The notes under the pieces are model-generated. The model was not told the origin of the DNA and made no database searches. It saw only the letters and a list, made by a program, of their open reading frames with translations. Below are positions 11,238-23,373 of a stretch of DNA of 64,000 nt, piece by piece. The translations under genes were made by a program, and so were the position numbers. The stretch comes from Schoenoplectus triqueter (Eukaryota > Streptophyta > Magnoliopsida > Poales > Cyperaceae). Position 1 is the stretch's first letter. Each line of letters starts with the position of its first letter. The stretch spans positions 124,001 to 188,000 of the forward strand of contig CAXKVV010000004.1 of the NCBI GenBank assembly GCA_964058805.1, given 5' to 3'.

Positions 11238-13007
11238 CTAAGAAGGTTCTGTATTTTCTGTCATCTCTTTGATAACTGCATATTTTATTTCTTGATCACC
11301 ATTTTCAGATGCATCATTCATCTATCATACAAAAAAGAATATAAAAGAAAAGTAAAAAACAAAATCTGGTATTCCATTTCCTTGAGTGGAACAATGTGAT
11401 GCCTGGGAAGGGGGAGGGATGCTCTGATATTTTATTGTACTGAATGTACATGGTAAACCAGAATTCTCAAGGGGAAGTGACAAAACCTTAATTCTTGAAG
11501 GTAAGTTGGTAATTGTTTTTGCAAATATTATGGAAATTAGACCAAAAGTTTTACCCCAAAGTTCCATAGATTAAATGCCCAGCTGTTCTGGCGCGTGTGA
11601 ATGCTCGTCTTCATTTCTTTGACTTCCTATAGGTCCCAAGCATAAATGAAGTACATAAGAAAGATCTATTTAGAAATCCAAATTTTAGAAAAGGAAAATA
11701 AATACGTAAATTGAAACAAAGCATTTACAGATTTTAGCTGGTCCACATCTGAGTTAAGGTCCTTCTTGAGCTCTACAAGCTCCTGCAACAATAGAAAAAA
11801 CAACGGTCCAAATTACAGAAAACATTAGTTAATTAAGCATTGTAAGAAAGTTTTTTTTTTACCCTGAAGATTTGTTTTATGGATGTTAACATTTTCACTA
11901 TTCTTTGGAGCAGGGTTTTACACTTTACTTACTGAAAGGTTACATTTTCCATCCGGAAGAAATCATAAGAAAATGATAAGTAGAATTAAAAGCTTAGCTT
12001 ACAGTTTTGTAACTCTGTACTTGTTTGTCTAGATTCAGTCTCCATTTCTGTACCTCCTACACAAACCAATGATCGATTTGGCTATATTACACTGTTGTTT
12101 AAAATATTTGGCACACTGATATAAGGCTCAGATTAAATGATGAATTGATTAGAAAATGCCTGGGTGAGAGGAAGCAAATGAACTTTTTAAAAAAAAATGA
12201 GGAAAAAAGGACAACTGATAAAATGGAAATAAAAGTAATTTGACTAATTTCCTCTTCATGATCTTCAGTTCAGAATGAAATACAAAAAGCCCAACGGTTT
12301 TTGACAAAACTCATGCCACTTTCCTGGTTGCCATTTAAGAGGATTGCTAACTATTCAGAAATGTTGTTCAGATTTCACTCAGTACATGATTTATTATTAA
12401 AAACTTTAAGGCAATTTGTACGCATTCGTAACATTTACTTTCAGTGGAATTTTCTTAGCTTGAAGCTATAAGAAATTATTAGTTGATTTAAATTTCTCAT
12501 ATGCAAATCACATATAAAGCCTTAAGTAACAGTGGAATGCCAGAATCAAATGTACCTCTTTCAATCCCTGAATCCGGGATAATAACTCTGCTTGTGATTC
12601 ATCCAGCTCCTAAAATTAAAAGATAAATATCATTGGAAGATAATAATATATTTATTCAGTCCTATAACTTTTTGAAATTTGAAGTCAATCCCACGACAAA
12701 GGGAAATCTGAAGGAAGAGCAATTGCACTTTTCTAAAAATTGCATTATTTTTCTCTAATACTGAAAATTGCAAAAAATTTCAATTGCCTTACCGCAATTC
12801 GTTCTCCTATTTCCTGGAAACTTGCTTTATTCTTCAATACAGAAAAGTACAGAAACAACATAATTAGAAAAGGTCATAAAAGAAATTAGACAAATAGAGA
12901 AAATACATACTCAAGAATTTGGTAAATAGAAAATATATAGAAATTTGTACCAATCCTACTGGTGGAAGGGTGGTTGGTAAAGTGGGAGAAGGAGAGGTCT
13001 CAGCCAT
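11238..13007 (-). CDS. Small coiled-coil protein with seven short exons
   Basis: Hand-built model on the minus strand: exons 12951-13007, 12793-12831, 12556-12609, 12003-12056, 11729-11782, 11555-11626 and 11238-11321. All junctions are GT-AG and all exons are phase 0, giving 137 residues. The N-terminus is Pro/Ser/Thr-rich (MAETSPSPTLPTTLPPVGL). Next comes NKASFQEIGERIA, then a highly charged helical stretch built from exons of exactly 18 codons each (ELDESQAELL..., EVQKWRLNLD..., ELVELKKDLN...), typical of a coiled coil. The tail is acidic (NDASENGDQEIK). It resembles uncharacterised plant coiled-coil proteins; I know no proven function. The 5' leader is GA/CT-rich (13024-13060). The least certain points are the acceptors of the 39-nt exon and of the last two exons. 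The clean open frame across all six junctions argues for a real gene. Confidence 0.8.
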
Positions 13008-13023
13008 CAATGGTGATTTACGC

Positions 13024-13060
13024 TAGAGAAAGAGAGAGAGAAAGAGAAAGAAAGAGAAAG
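13024..13060 (-). promoter_or_regulatory. CT-rich 5' leader of the coiled-coil gene
   Basis: A purine run (GAGAAAGAGAGAG type) on the plus strand reads as a CT-rich tract just upstream of the minus-strand start at 13007. Pyrimidine-rich leaders near the transcription start are common in plant genes. The exact role is inferred. Confidence 0.4.
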
Positions 13061-13584
13061 ATATTGATGAGAGCGCGACCTGGGATTAGTTTGTTGTCAT
13101 GAAATCGAAGCAAGGTGGTTGCCAGGGTCTTCAAATTAATTAAATAATAATCTGTGAACTGTGATTGTATCACACAGCAGCAATCTTTTAGTTAGTCGCT
13201 GGAACGATATCATGACTGAGTAGGTGGCTTGGTACACCAGGTCAGAAAAATCGTTAATACAGACACCTTGTCTAATTCTAGATACCCTTTATAAAAAAAC
13301 AAGGTTTATATTTAGTTATTGGTCTTAATTACTATTATCTTGAAGTGTCATTTTGCTGTGTTTGTTTAAGTGGATATCTAACCGTTAATTAATTGTCATT
13401 ATGAGGACCGAGCTTAGAAAGCGACCAATTCTAATGAGTCGCAGTCGCTGTACCGATCTGATGAGGTTTTATTTGATTTGCATGAGGTTCGCTCGCTTAG
13501 TTTATCTTTGGATGAGTTATGAATTGGTTGCTTTGTTTTGTGGATGAAATTATGTTTTGCTATTCTAATCAGGGGTTTAGTTTT

Positions 13585-14055
13585 TGCCACTGTTTTAAAA
13601 TGCGGCCGCATATGCGTATGCTGTGGTCGGACCATGCTCAGAATAATATGCGGTGTTAATATGCGGTTTTGGTCCAATATACGGTTTGTGCGGTCCAATA
13701 TGCGGTCTGTGCAGCCCAGTATGCAGTCTGTGCGGCCCAGTATGTGATATATATTATATAAAACCTAAAAAACTCGTCTAATATACAGTATATATCATAA
13801 AAAAATTAAAAAAATATCTTAAAAATTTATAAAAATAATATATATTTTATTGAGATTTGAACTTACACAGATATGTTATTATATAAACATTAAAATAACT
13901 AGATCATCTTCTTCTTTTCTAATATTCTATACTCCTATTTATTATATTATAGATATAAAATTCGCATATAAGACTCGACATGAAAATCCGCATATGCGGT
14001 ATGCGATGACCATCCGCACACATATTGAAATTCACATTTTAAATCATTGCTATAT
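13585..14055. repeat. Repeat element with 21-bp minisatellite
   Basis: Three to four tandem copies of a 21-bp unit (TATGCGGTCTGTGCGGCCCAG type) lie at about 13678-13740. The surrounding segment starts TTTTAAAATGCGGCCGCATA. It ends, after CGCATATGCGGTATGCGATG, in CACATTTTAAA, so the ends look like degenerate inverted repeats of a transposon relic. The open frames found here on both strands are products of the repeat, not genes. Confidence 0.5.
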
Positions 14056-15100
14056 ACTGTTTGGTTGTTGGTTTTTAAGCTGCTATCATTATTTTTAGTA
14101 GGACATATATTTTGTACGGAGTTTTAAAAAAAATGAAAACTTACAAATCTTCTGCCTTCTTAAAAAAAAAGTATTAGAAAAAGTAGCACAACCTGATGAG
14201 CTGGTGCACCACGGGCCGCAAAAGTTCATGACCTGGATTTAATCGGAAACTAAAATTTGTGGTTTAATTAAAAACATATTGTGGGCTATAATGGGCTGAA
14301 GCTACAAGATTGGAATTAAGCAACTTTCAATTTACTTAAACCGAAAAATAATTTCAGTAGATTTGAAAGAGACCTCTCATTGATATTTTAAGATAATTAC
14401 TTATGATATATATCAAAAATATAAATAAGTTAAAAAAAGATCAGTTCAGTAAATAATAAATTTCATACAAATTTACATAAGAATTGACTTAAAATAAATA
14501 GTGAGATAATGCAACATTTAAGTCGAATGTTAGATTCGAATGTAATGAAAATATACTATGAGAATTCAATTAAATATTAATTATTAAAAAAATAATTGAT
14601 GTAAAATAATTTACCACAAATTTCAATAAGAAATATAACTTTGTAGAAAATATGAAATGTGAAGTGCACAAGATGTAAGTACAGAATTTAGAGAAGATAA
14701 GATAAGTTAACAGAGTTTGGTTATAGAAATTTACGTTTCTGGTTCTCGTCCCACTAACGGGACGTCGCTTTATTACTCAAAAATATTATATAATTAGAAA
14801 TTTTAGTTTTTTCACAAAAATAAGTACAAAAAGATTAAAAATAACCTAATAAAATACAACAAGAAGCCCTTAAGAAAAAAAAATCAGCTAAATGTTGTAG
14901 AAGAATTGAGACAAAGCTCAAAGATAGAAGTTGAATAATACACAGAAAATGATAAAAAATCTAATAAATTTGGGTAATTCAAAATCTTAGTTTTTGTGTT
15001 TGTAAAGAAAAAATGTAAGAGTTCTTTAAAGACTTTGGATTGAGTGCTCAGATTATTTAGAATTATGAAAGTTTTTTTTATTTTGGACAATACTGAAGCA
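14056..15100. other. Intergenic DNA without recognised features
   Basis: AT-rich, with no supported exon or bounded repeat. Degenerate transposon remains are possible. Confidence 0.4.
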
Positions 15101-15139
15101 ACACCTTACATAGAGCTCTTAACAGAGAGCAATTGATAT

Positions 15140-15570
15140 TCTTGCGCAGAAAACCATTATAACAGCTCAAAACCGTTATAACGTTTCTTGATCTTGAATA
15201 TTGAGTTCCCAATAATACCCCTTGTCAGAACTTTTTGTAACATTATAATGTCTCAAAAATGTATAGGATAAACCGTTATAACAATAACATGAACCGTTGA
15301 ACATTTTATAAAATATTAACAATGATTTGATTAGTTTGACTAGACCCTAAAAAGGTCTATTGTACTTCAAAAATGTTATAACGATTCAATAAATCGTTGA
15401 ATGTTTCTCAAGCATTAACGCTTCACATGTAGCGTTACATAATGATACATTATGTTAAATTTGTGATCTCTCAGCCTTCAGAAAATTTAGAAGACTTTCT
15501 GTATAGATTTATTAAACGTTATAATGTTTGAGTAACCGTTATAATGGTTTACTACAGCATAGAGCATTTT
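15140..15570. repeat. Degenerate LTR-like tract with CGTTATAAC motifs
   Basis: Motifs of the CCGTTATAAC(G) type recur at irregular spacing (near 15155, 15173, 15270, 15375, 15515 and 15535). The same motif type fills the U3 part of the copia LTR at 32466-32830. I read this as a diverged LTR remnant of a related element; no ends or duplications are visible. Confidence 0.45.
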
Positions 15571-15756
15571 TATTGTAAATAAATGAAGAAACACAATATT
15601 TTAAATTATATCTTTACATAAATATGATCACGTGCACTTGAATTTTATGAAACATTCATAGGATCCTACACAAATATCTAAAAGAAACTTGTTAAATTTA
15701 ATTATATTTTGTAAAATAATAAAATTAAAAAAAATTATTAAGTACAACACTCATAA

Positions 15757-15791
<35 letters not shown>
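15757..15791. repeat. (AAT)n microsatellite
   Basis: About eleven perfect AAT units in AT-rich intergenic DNA. Confidence 0.9.
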
Positions 15792-16250
15792 GAGATTTGA
15801 AAGAGATCTGATTAACATGCCAATTTTCATTTTTTATATTAACTTTAAAAATACATGTGCCAGCACCAAGCTCTTGCTGTATTTAATTTAATTAATATTT
15901 ATAAATTATAATAAAAGATTATAGATAGATATGCAAGATATCCAGCTATAGAATGTTGCTAGCTGCAGCCAATGTGTATATAGTGTATTGAAATTCAGAG
16001 ATATTTGCACACAAAATATTAAAAAAGCATTATTTTTCCTTTTTAAAATGAAAATGCCTGAAATTCAAATTGGCATATGATACACAGCAAATATTTTCTC
16101 ACTCGTCAAGCAAACAAAAGGAAATTAATTCGGTTCATTTTTTAAGTCCTTCCTACTCCGATTAGGCGTTGGAGAATCTATCTTTTATTTTGACGCGGAT
16201 TTGTATATTTCATAATTAAACAATTTTCTTCTGTGCTCAATTGCGGCATT

Positions 16251-16400
16251 CACTACTACACAATCTGCCATTAATAACAGTCAAAAATCATATTTTATCG
16301 CGGTCCAAAGAGGGCTGTTATTGAGGGGTGCTATAAAAAGTCTTGAGAACCACTATTAAAGACAACCGCTATTAAAGGGTTGTGCCGAATTAAAAAAAAA
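16251..16400. mobile_element. Possible CACTA terminus, truncated
   Basis: The sequence CACTACTACACAATC is followed by short subterminal motifs in both orientations (CTGTTATTGAGG, CTATTAAAG, CTATTAAAGGG). This resembles the end of a CACTA-type element. No matching GTAGTG end is found before the next element at 17150, so only one end seems to be present. Confidence 0.35.
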
Positions 16401-17146
16401 TGCTGACAGATGTGACAGCTGTCACATCCGTCAGCTTTTAATTTTTTATTTTTTCATTCTAAAACACAAATTTTAAAACTAATTTGAACAAAAACATTAG
16501 AATCGAAAATAATTTGAACAAAAAATTTAGAACATAAAAATAATTTGAGTTTTAAATTTGATCACAATTTGAATATAAAATTTAAAACAGAAAAGTAATT
16601 TGAAAAAAAATAATTTGAGTTCAAAATTTGAACATAAAATTTGAACAGAAAATTAAAAAGAAAGAATAAACAAATAAATTTAAAAGAACAAAACAAAAAA
16701 ATCTTGAACTTTAAAAAATTTTTAATTTAAGGAATGGTGTTCAATTATTAATTTAGCAAACTTGTTAATTTAAAAAGTTTGTTTGAAATGCCATGTTATT
16801 AATTGTAATATATTTGCATGCATCTCCATTTCAGAAATATACCTTATATTAATTGTTTTCTCCAACGATTAGAAATTATCATATGTAAATGAACAAACAA
16901 TTGCAAGAATGTACATATCTTAAAATTTATGCAGAAAATTATTAAATGGATGATATGGCAATTAAAAATTGAATTAACAATTGAACAGATGGAGATACGT
17001 ACTCACTTAGTCACTTATATATGCTGCCGTGCTTTGGCAGATTTGGGTGTGTGGAAATATATTGATCTTTAATTCATATATTTTGGTTCCCATTGCTTTT
17101 GACACTTTCTATTTTTTTTTTTGGTTTATAGTTTTACTGAACAGGA
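16401..17146. other. Intergenic DNA, possibly the body of a decayed element
   Basis: The phrase AATTTGAACA/AAAATTTGAAC repeats loosely between 16470 and 16660. No gene is seen. Confidence 0.35.
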
Positions 17147-17149
17147 ACT

Positions 17150-18339
17150 CACTACGAGAGAAAAAAAATCTTTGACAACGATTATTGACCAAGTTTATAA
17201 CGGTTATGGAACCGTTAGTAAAGGAGTGTTAAGAAAAGTATTGAATACCGTTGTTAAAAACACATTATAAATGGAGTGTCAGAAAGACATTTAATAACGG
17301 TTTTTAAATAAAAATCGTTGTTAAACATACCTTAAAAACAAAAATTATTTTTTTTGAAAAAATAACTTTAGCAATGGGTTTTTAACTAATAACCTTTGCT
17401 AAAGGTATTTTTTTATTTTTGTTTTTAAATTTAAAAGGTGTGAGTAAATTTGATATTGAGTCGTATTGATTAACAATAAATAATAAGTATGGACTCATAT
17501 TGATTAGATAAGAATAAATATTATTATATATTATTCATTCAATAATTAATATAAAAGAAATATAATTATTCATCAAATGAAGAAATATTTACTCAAAAAA
17601 TACATACATCTTTCTCATACAATAATATGAAAACCTATACAATTTCTAAAAAAAATAGAAAAGAACAAAAAAACTATAAATAAGTTTTTGAGCTGGAATA
17701 TGAGGTTTTTTGGCCCAAAAATGGTAATAGATCTCGTCGTTAGCTTTCTGTGGCCACATATAACGTCTCAATCGGAGTTTTCTATCAAAAATTATGGCCG
17801 TTTGAAGTTGAAATGGTTGGATTTTGATTTTGATTTCTCTTTTCTCTCTTCTCTCTCATCTCTCTTTTTATATATGAAAACAGATGAAAAGGGTTGGTGA
17901 TTCGTAGAATTTCAGTTTTCAAATTTTTATTTTTGAAACGTTGGATTGAGATTAACGAACGGTGAGATGGACAATTCTGAGAGCAAATGTTATTGGTGAG
18001 AGCAAAAAAATCAAATGTCAGACCCCAAAAAGCAGCAGAATCATTTAGCAACGGTTCCTTTAAGGAATCGTTGCTAAACGCAACATTTAACAACAGTTCT
18101 AGACACAAAACCGTTGTTAAAGGCTGTGTTTAACAATGGTTCCTTCAAGGAACCATTACTAAATGGTTATCCTGCTTTTTGGTGTTATAGGAGTTTATTT
18201 TAATAACTTTTTTTTTATTATAAACCATTATTAAATAAGTTCTCAATATTATAATGATGTCATTGAGCCATTTTAATAACGAATTTGATATATAATCGTT
18301 ATTAAATAGGTGTTGTCTAAGATACTTTCTGTTGTAGTG
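17150..18339. mobile_element. Non-autonomous CACTA element, copy 1
   Basis: The left end is CACTACGAGAGAAAAAAAAT. The right end, read in reverse, is CACTACAACAGAAAGTATCT. A 3-bp duplication ACT flanks it (17147-17149 and 18340-18342), as expected for CACTA/EnSpm elements. Both subterminal zones carry repeats of the AACGGTT / AACCGTT type in alternating orientation (CTTTAACAACGG, AACCGTTGTTAAAGG), the usual binding region for the element's own proteins. It is 1190 bp and codes for no transposase. A central segment (about 17790-18000) is shared in inverted orientation with the element at 34961-36307. Confidence 0.85.
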
Positions 18340-18342
18340 ACT

Positions 18343-21300
18343 AGATGTGATCTAGAACATCTATTCCTCAAGATGTCATTGTTTTGGATAAAGATCATGA
18401 TGAAAGTGAGATTATTTGAATTATGGTATTTTGTGATGATTGTAATGTTTTGTTCTATGTTGATGGCTGTGTTTTTGTAGTAGTTATTTTTGTTTATATT
18501 TGTATTTTTAGGACATTTGACTGTTAGTTAGTTGATGCTATTTTGTTTGAAAATATATTAAATTTAACTCAAATTGAAAATTTATTCGTAGAGTCGTTAG
18601 AGTCGTGTCGTTTAAAATTCTGAATGTTTGGTCAAAGGCGAAATGTATTAAATTAACTCAAATTTGATAGCATGCTATTTAAGCAAAAAAAAAAAGAAAC
18701 TAAAATCTAATGAATTGAAATTTTAGTTTAAAAAATATATTTTAAGATTTGAATGAATATGAAAAAAAATTTATTTTGGATATATTCTGGAGTTGTTCAT
18801 ATGTTAAATATTTCTAGATAATTCATTGCAACAAAACATGGTTTAATAAATCTAACTTGAATTAAAAAAGGCACACGAGAATCACATCTAACACTGTTAC
18901 CTAAAGCATCGTCTTGACATGATCCATAATGTCAGAGGTCGCTTTTATGAAAATTCAGTGCCCGTATTAAATAAGTGCGCTACGCAAGCTATATCCAGAA
19001 CCAGGAGATACCATGAGCACAAATTAATCAATAAATAATTAAAAACAACAAATTTCCAAGTATCTGCATCTATGATGATGAATTTTTTATTGGTTAAGAA
19101 AAGTGGGATATATACACAAGTTATGGAGTTCAAATTTCAAAGTTCCTAGATTAGGGTTAATCCCTTATGCAAACCAGATTTTGTGAAAAGAAAAGATTGG
19201 AAGCATCAGAAAAAGCAAAGTACACTCCGGTTGTTGTCAAGAAATCAAAATGGCGATTTCGTTTTCTTCCACTTTTAGGCAAAAGATGCTCCGCTAACTT
19301 GATTAGTTTGCTAACTAGCGACGAAATTTCAGGTCATTTGCACTAAGTGGTACCAGCATATTATATATATATATATATATATAGCAGTGGCAGATCCAGA
19401 ATTTTGGTCGGTGAACAATTATCAGATTGTAATAGTTTATCGGGTTCAAACCCATTAACTAATCGGATACTAAATAAAAATTAATAATTTAATATAAATT
19501 ATTACCTAATAAAAAATATTAAAATAATAATATTTTATATTTTAAAAATAATAATAAAATAAAGCTCAAAGTAATAGATAATCAAAAAATTTTTTGTTTA
19601 CATAACTTTATATTTTGATATATTTACATAATTATTTTATTTTACATGATATTTAATATTTTTTCTTAATAAAAATAATCAAATAATTCAGGGGTAACAA
19701 GTTGAAGCAACAAGTTGGCTGAAATTATTAGATTGTTACGTTTCGTTTTATATTCATGGGCTATGACACAACGTAGTTTCATTAAGAGTGTTTGAATTTT
19801 TTTTTGTAATTATAGAATTTCAACACTAAAACTCTTGCATTTTATAATTTGGAAATTATAGGTTCAAAATCCGGATTTAAGAGCCTTTATGAACATTTAA
19901 ATTTGGAGGTTTATTTGTTTCAATAAAATTTTTCAGCTGGTACTTCTTTATGAATTGAGATATGCTGCTCGTTTCAGAGGCGAAGTCAGAATTTTAGATT
20001 GGAAGGGGGAGGGGGCGATACTGAAGGGATCAGACATTTATTATATAGAAAAAAATATTAGAGAGAGCCATATATGTAAAATTTTGAATTTTTAATGAAA
20101 TTATATATATTTTTCGGACTTTTTTTTTTTGAAAAATTAGGGGGCGCCCCCCTAGTATCCACTAGTGGCTCGTCTAATCCTACTCTTTCCATGTCCTTCT
20201 ATCTAATAATGTATTCTATTTAATTCTGATCTTTTAGTGGGACCCAATGTCAGATAGAGAAAAACAGAGAAAAAAATAAGGTTAGAGAGCAGAAGATTTT
20301 CACCATTCTTTTATCCCTCGTGAGAATTAATTTGGCAACATTAATTATCAATATAGGCTTAACAATAGAGAATCTTTATCTTTTTTCTGTAATTATATAA
20401 TAAAGCTGTTGTAATTTATTATCTTTATTTGTCTAATGATATTATCAATTACTAATTTTTTATTACTTGGTTGGATTAATTAACTTGCAATATTCTCCTT
20501 TTAGACTGTTCCGTTTTCATATTCTAAATTATGGCTTGACCAACTATATGACCTTTCATGTAAATGGAATATGGTCTAAGTTTGAAACAACTTTGGGCTT
20601 TGCGGAACTTGATAATAGAGGTTGCCTAAACAATCATGCTTTTTAACGAACCATATTTTTTATGAAAGGAGAAGGAATTTGTTCTTGATGGGAAAATCAT
20701 GGAAAAAATTTCTAAGATTTTTATAGCTCCGCCTACCCGACACTAAATCAACGATCTGAAGAGAACTTCATTATCAAATGTCTCCAAGACTTATATTGTG
20801 GACTTAATACATACTTTTGAAGTAGTCTTCATAGTTGGGAATATTTCAAATGATATGTTCTTTTTCCCTAATTTTTTTTTCTTTTTCATTGTCATTTGTT
20901 AAGACACAGTTTTTCTTGTTTAGTTCTCTGCTCCGTACCAGGGGCGGTAAGAGCAAATTCTCTCTTTTTTTTTTTTCTGGTTAATTAGCTTATTCCCTTC
21001 ATCACCATTCCATTGTGAATTGAAGGAATTAAGGGCCAGGTTGAGACAGCCCTGTTTTAGACCGTGCAATATACAAAGAGAGAATTGGAAATTTACATAT
21101 CAAATTGATAGGCAGCCTGCTTTGTTGTTAACATGGACCATAAAGAATACAATATGAGCATAATTCTTAGATTGTCACATAGGGTAGAACGAATTGGGTA
21201 TGTATTATTTAAATCAGATTTATTAAAAATTATACGATTTATATGGATTCATATTAAATACATATCTCAATGTTGTGGGTCAAATGTTAAGCCAAGTACA

Positions 21301-21545
21301 TAAAACAGAACGATAGATCCATTATGTAAATAAAAAAAAATCGTGTCATACATAAAATTATACGTCAATTAATTGCAGAAATTTAATTAAACAAACTCAT
21401 ACAACTAATTTTAGTTAAATATTGAACCTGTATGATTTTTAATTGTTAAAGTAAAATATAGACGAGAAGAGAACTCTCAATTTTTGATATTAAAAATAAA
21501 CTTATATCTGAATTTCGAGTCTAGACTCACATAGACGATATTAAC
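18343..21545. other. Gene-free intergenic region
   Basis: I find no supported exon. Small features are a (TA)n run near 19363-19381 and two short GGCGGATCC/GGCGAAGTC-like phrases near 19387 and 19978 that resemble the ends of common plant repeats. There is also a perfect GC palindrome GGGGGCGCCCCCC near 20151. Confidence 0.4.
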
Positions 21546-21548
21546 TAG

Positions 21549-21920
21549 AGGGGTCAATTATTGATCCGACCCGACGAGTTAACCCGATCCGATCTGAACC
21601 CGAACCCGAACCCAACATGATTCGAAGATAAATGGATCGAGTATGGGTCTAATTTTTTTACCCGAATCGGATCAGATTAGGTTCGGGTCAACCCGATCCG
21701 ACCCAATTAATTATGTTTTTTAAGTAATTTTATGATTTAGTACTAATTAAAACTTAAATATACATTAATTATATACTAATTAAGATTAATTATAAAAGAT
21801 TTAATTATTTAAAATAATATAAAAAATATTTATAAATATTTAATTATTTTACACGGGTCAGGTATGGATCAAGATTTTTTGACCCGAATATAAACCGGTC
21901 GGATTCAGATCTTGATGAAG
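21549..21920. mobile_element. Truncated hAT-like MITE with ACCCGA motifs
   Basis: It starts AGGGGTCAATTATTGATCCG and carries repeated GACCCGA / CCCGAACCCGA motifs, then an AT-rich core and further GGGTCAGG/GACCCGA motifs. It matches the layout of the intact copy at 55878-56299. Its right terminus with TTGACACCC is missing, so it is truncated. Confidence 0.65.
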
Positions 21921-23020
21921 TAGGCTTAGCCTACTTGATGAAGACTCTCTTTATATTAGATATTAGTCGGTATTTAATTTTTGTAAGATGTCAATGTTCT
22001 CTTCCTATCGTGTGTTGAGTTTTGAATCTATGACTTTAATGATAGCGATGATGTTATTGTCTATCCGTTCTGAACACCATGTTCACTTAGTACTTTTTTT
22101 TTTTTTTGCAAATGGTAAGAAATTAGACATTCAATGCTAAAATTAAGTCTTAATCGGTCAGTTTTATCTTGTAAATTTACAGTTCATAAAGTATACAATA
22201 ACTACGAAAAAAACGAAAGTAGAGCAGAAAATATGAGCCAAGTAGGAGAAGCTATCCATAAGTAAAGCGAGGAACACGTGACAATCACGTGAGATAAGGG
22301 CTCCTAAGGGATTCTTATCTAACATATAAAATGTATGGAATCAATTCCTTTTTTTTTCCAACCGCCCAACTTTTCACATTCTTTTTCTCAATTTAGATGA
22401 GGGGAATTGATCCATTTTTCTCCCATCTTAGGCGGATTTATTCTCTTGGTTAGGCTTTTTTCGGCTATGAATATAACATACTCGATTTTTAAACGGTTTA
22501 AAAATAAATCTCTTATGAATATATGCAAGAGAAGCACTGAAATTATCCAGATAGAACAAGATTTCCGACATTTCAATTATCATCAATGAATTTTCTACCG
22601 CGATATATGAAATTATTCAGCAAATTTATTAGTACTCAATTATATCAAAATTAAATGAAATTTAATCTTGTATTCATGATGAGATATTTTAACATTTTAG
22701 TTCACATATTAGTTTCACCCCAGAAATAAAAATATACATTGGTAAAAAAATTAATTTGATAAATTCATAAAATCAAAAGACATTAAATAACAAAAAACTA
22801 TTAATGATATCAAAATTATGTACAGAAAATTAACAGTTCACGATAATTGCTAATAAATAAAAAATCATCAGTAATCACTAAAAATGAAATAATTAATATT
22901 TAATAATGAAAATGATGTCGAATGCTTGAGAGACTTGAAACTCAGCCCTCTTTCTTTCTAGTAAAATTATTGCGGTGATAAAATCTAGAGTTGGGCTATA
23001 GCTTATAAATATATTTATAT
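21921..23020. other. Intergenic DNA without recognised features
   Basis: No gene. Overlapping open frames on both strands near 22388-22590 are short and unrecognised. Confidence 0.4.
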
Positions 23021-23023
23021 GTC

Positions 23024-23335
23024 CTGAATGGTTAAAATTTAAATTCAAGTTTCTTAATAAATTTATGTACCAAAATCTTGTAGAATCTCAAAATTTACTA
23101 TTTTTAAGATTTTCTAACTATTTTCTTTTCAGATTTTTCAAAGATGAGCCAGTTTGATATTCTATACAAATCATTTATTTTCTTTTTATTTTTGTCCAAC
23201 TTTCAAAAATCCGAAAAATAGTTAAAAATATTATAAATAGTAAAATTTTCAATTATATGAGATTTTGATGTATGAAATTTATTGATTAACTTGAATTTAA
23301 AATTTGAAAATGATAAAATATTTTTTTGGGCCATT
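23024..23335. repeat. Hairpin repeat
   Basis: The left arm (AATTCAAGTTTCTTAATAAA...) pairs with a right arm ending TTGATTAACTTGAATTTAAA. The arms are about 130 bases, imperfect, around a centre near 23165. This is the layout of an older hairpin MITE. Confidence 0.55.
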
Positions 23336-23373
23336 CATTGGGCAATACACAAATGATGTTTGAAAAAAAGAAA

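Noticed and set aside
13414..13747. Open frames on both strands near a 21-bp repeat
   Set aside because: They result from a repeat whose period is a multiple of three; there is no domain or splice context.
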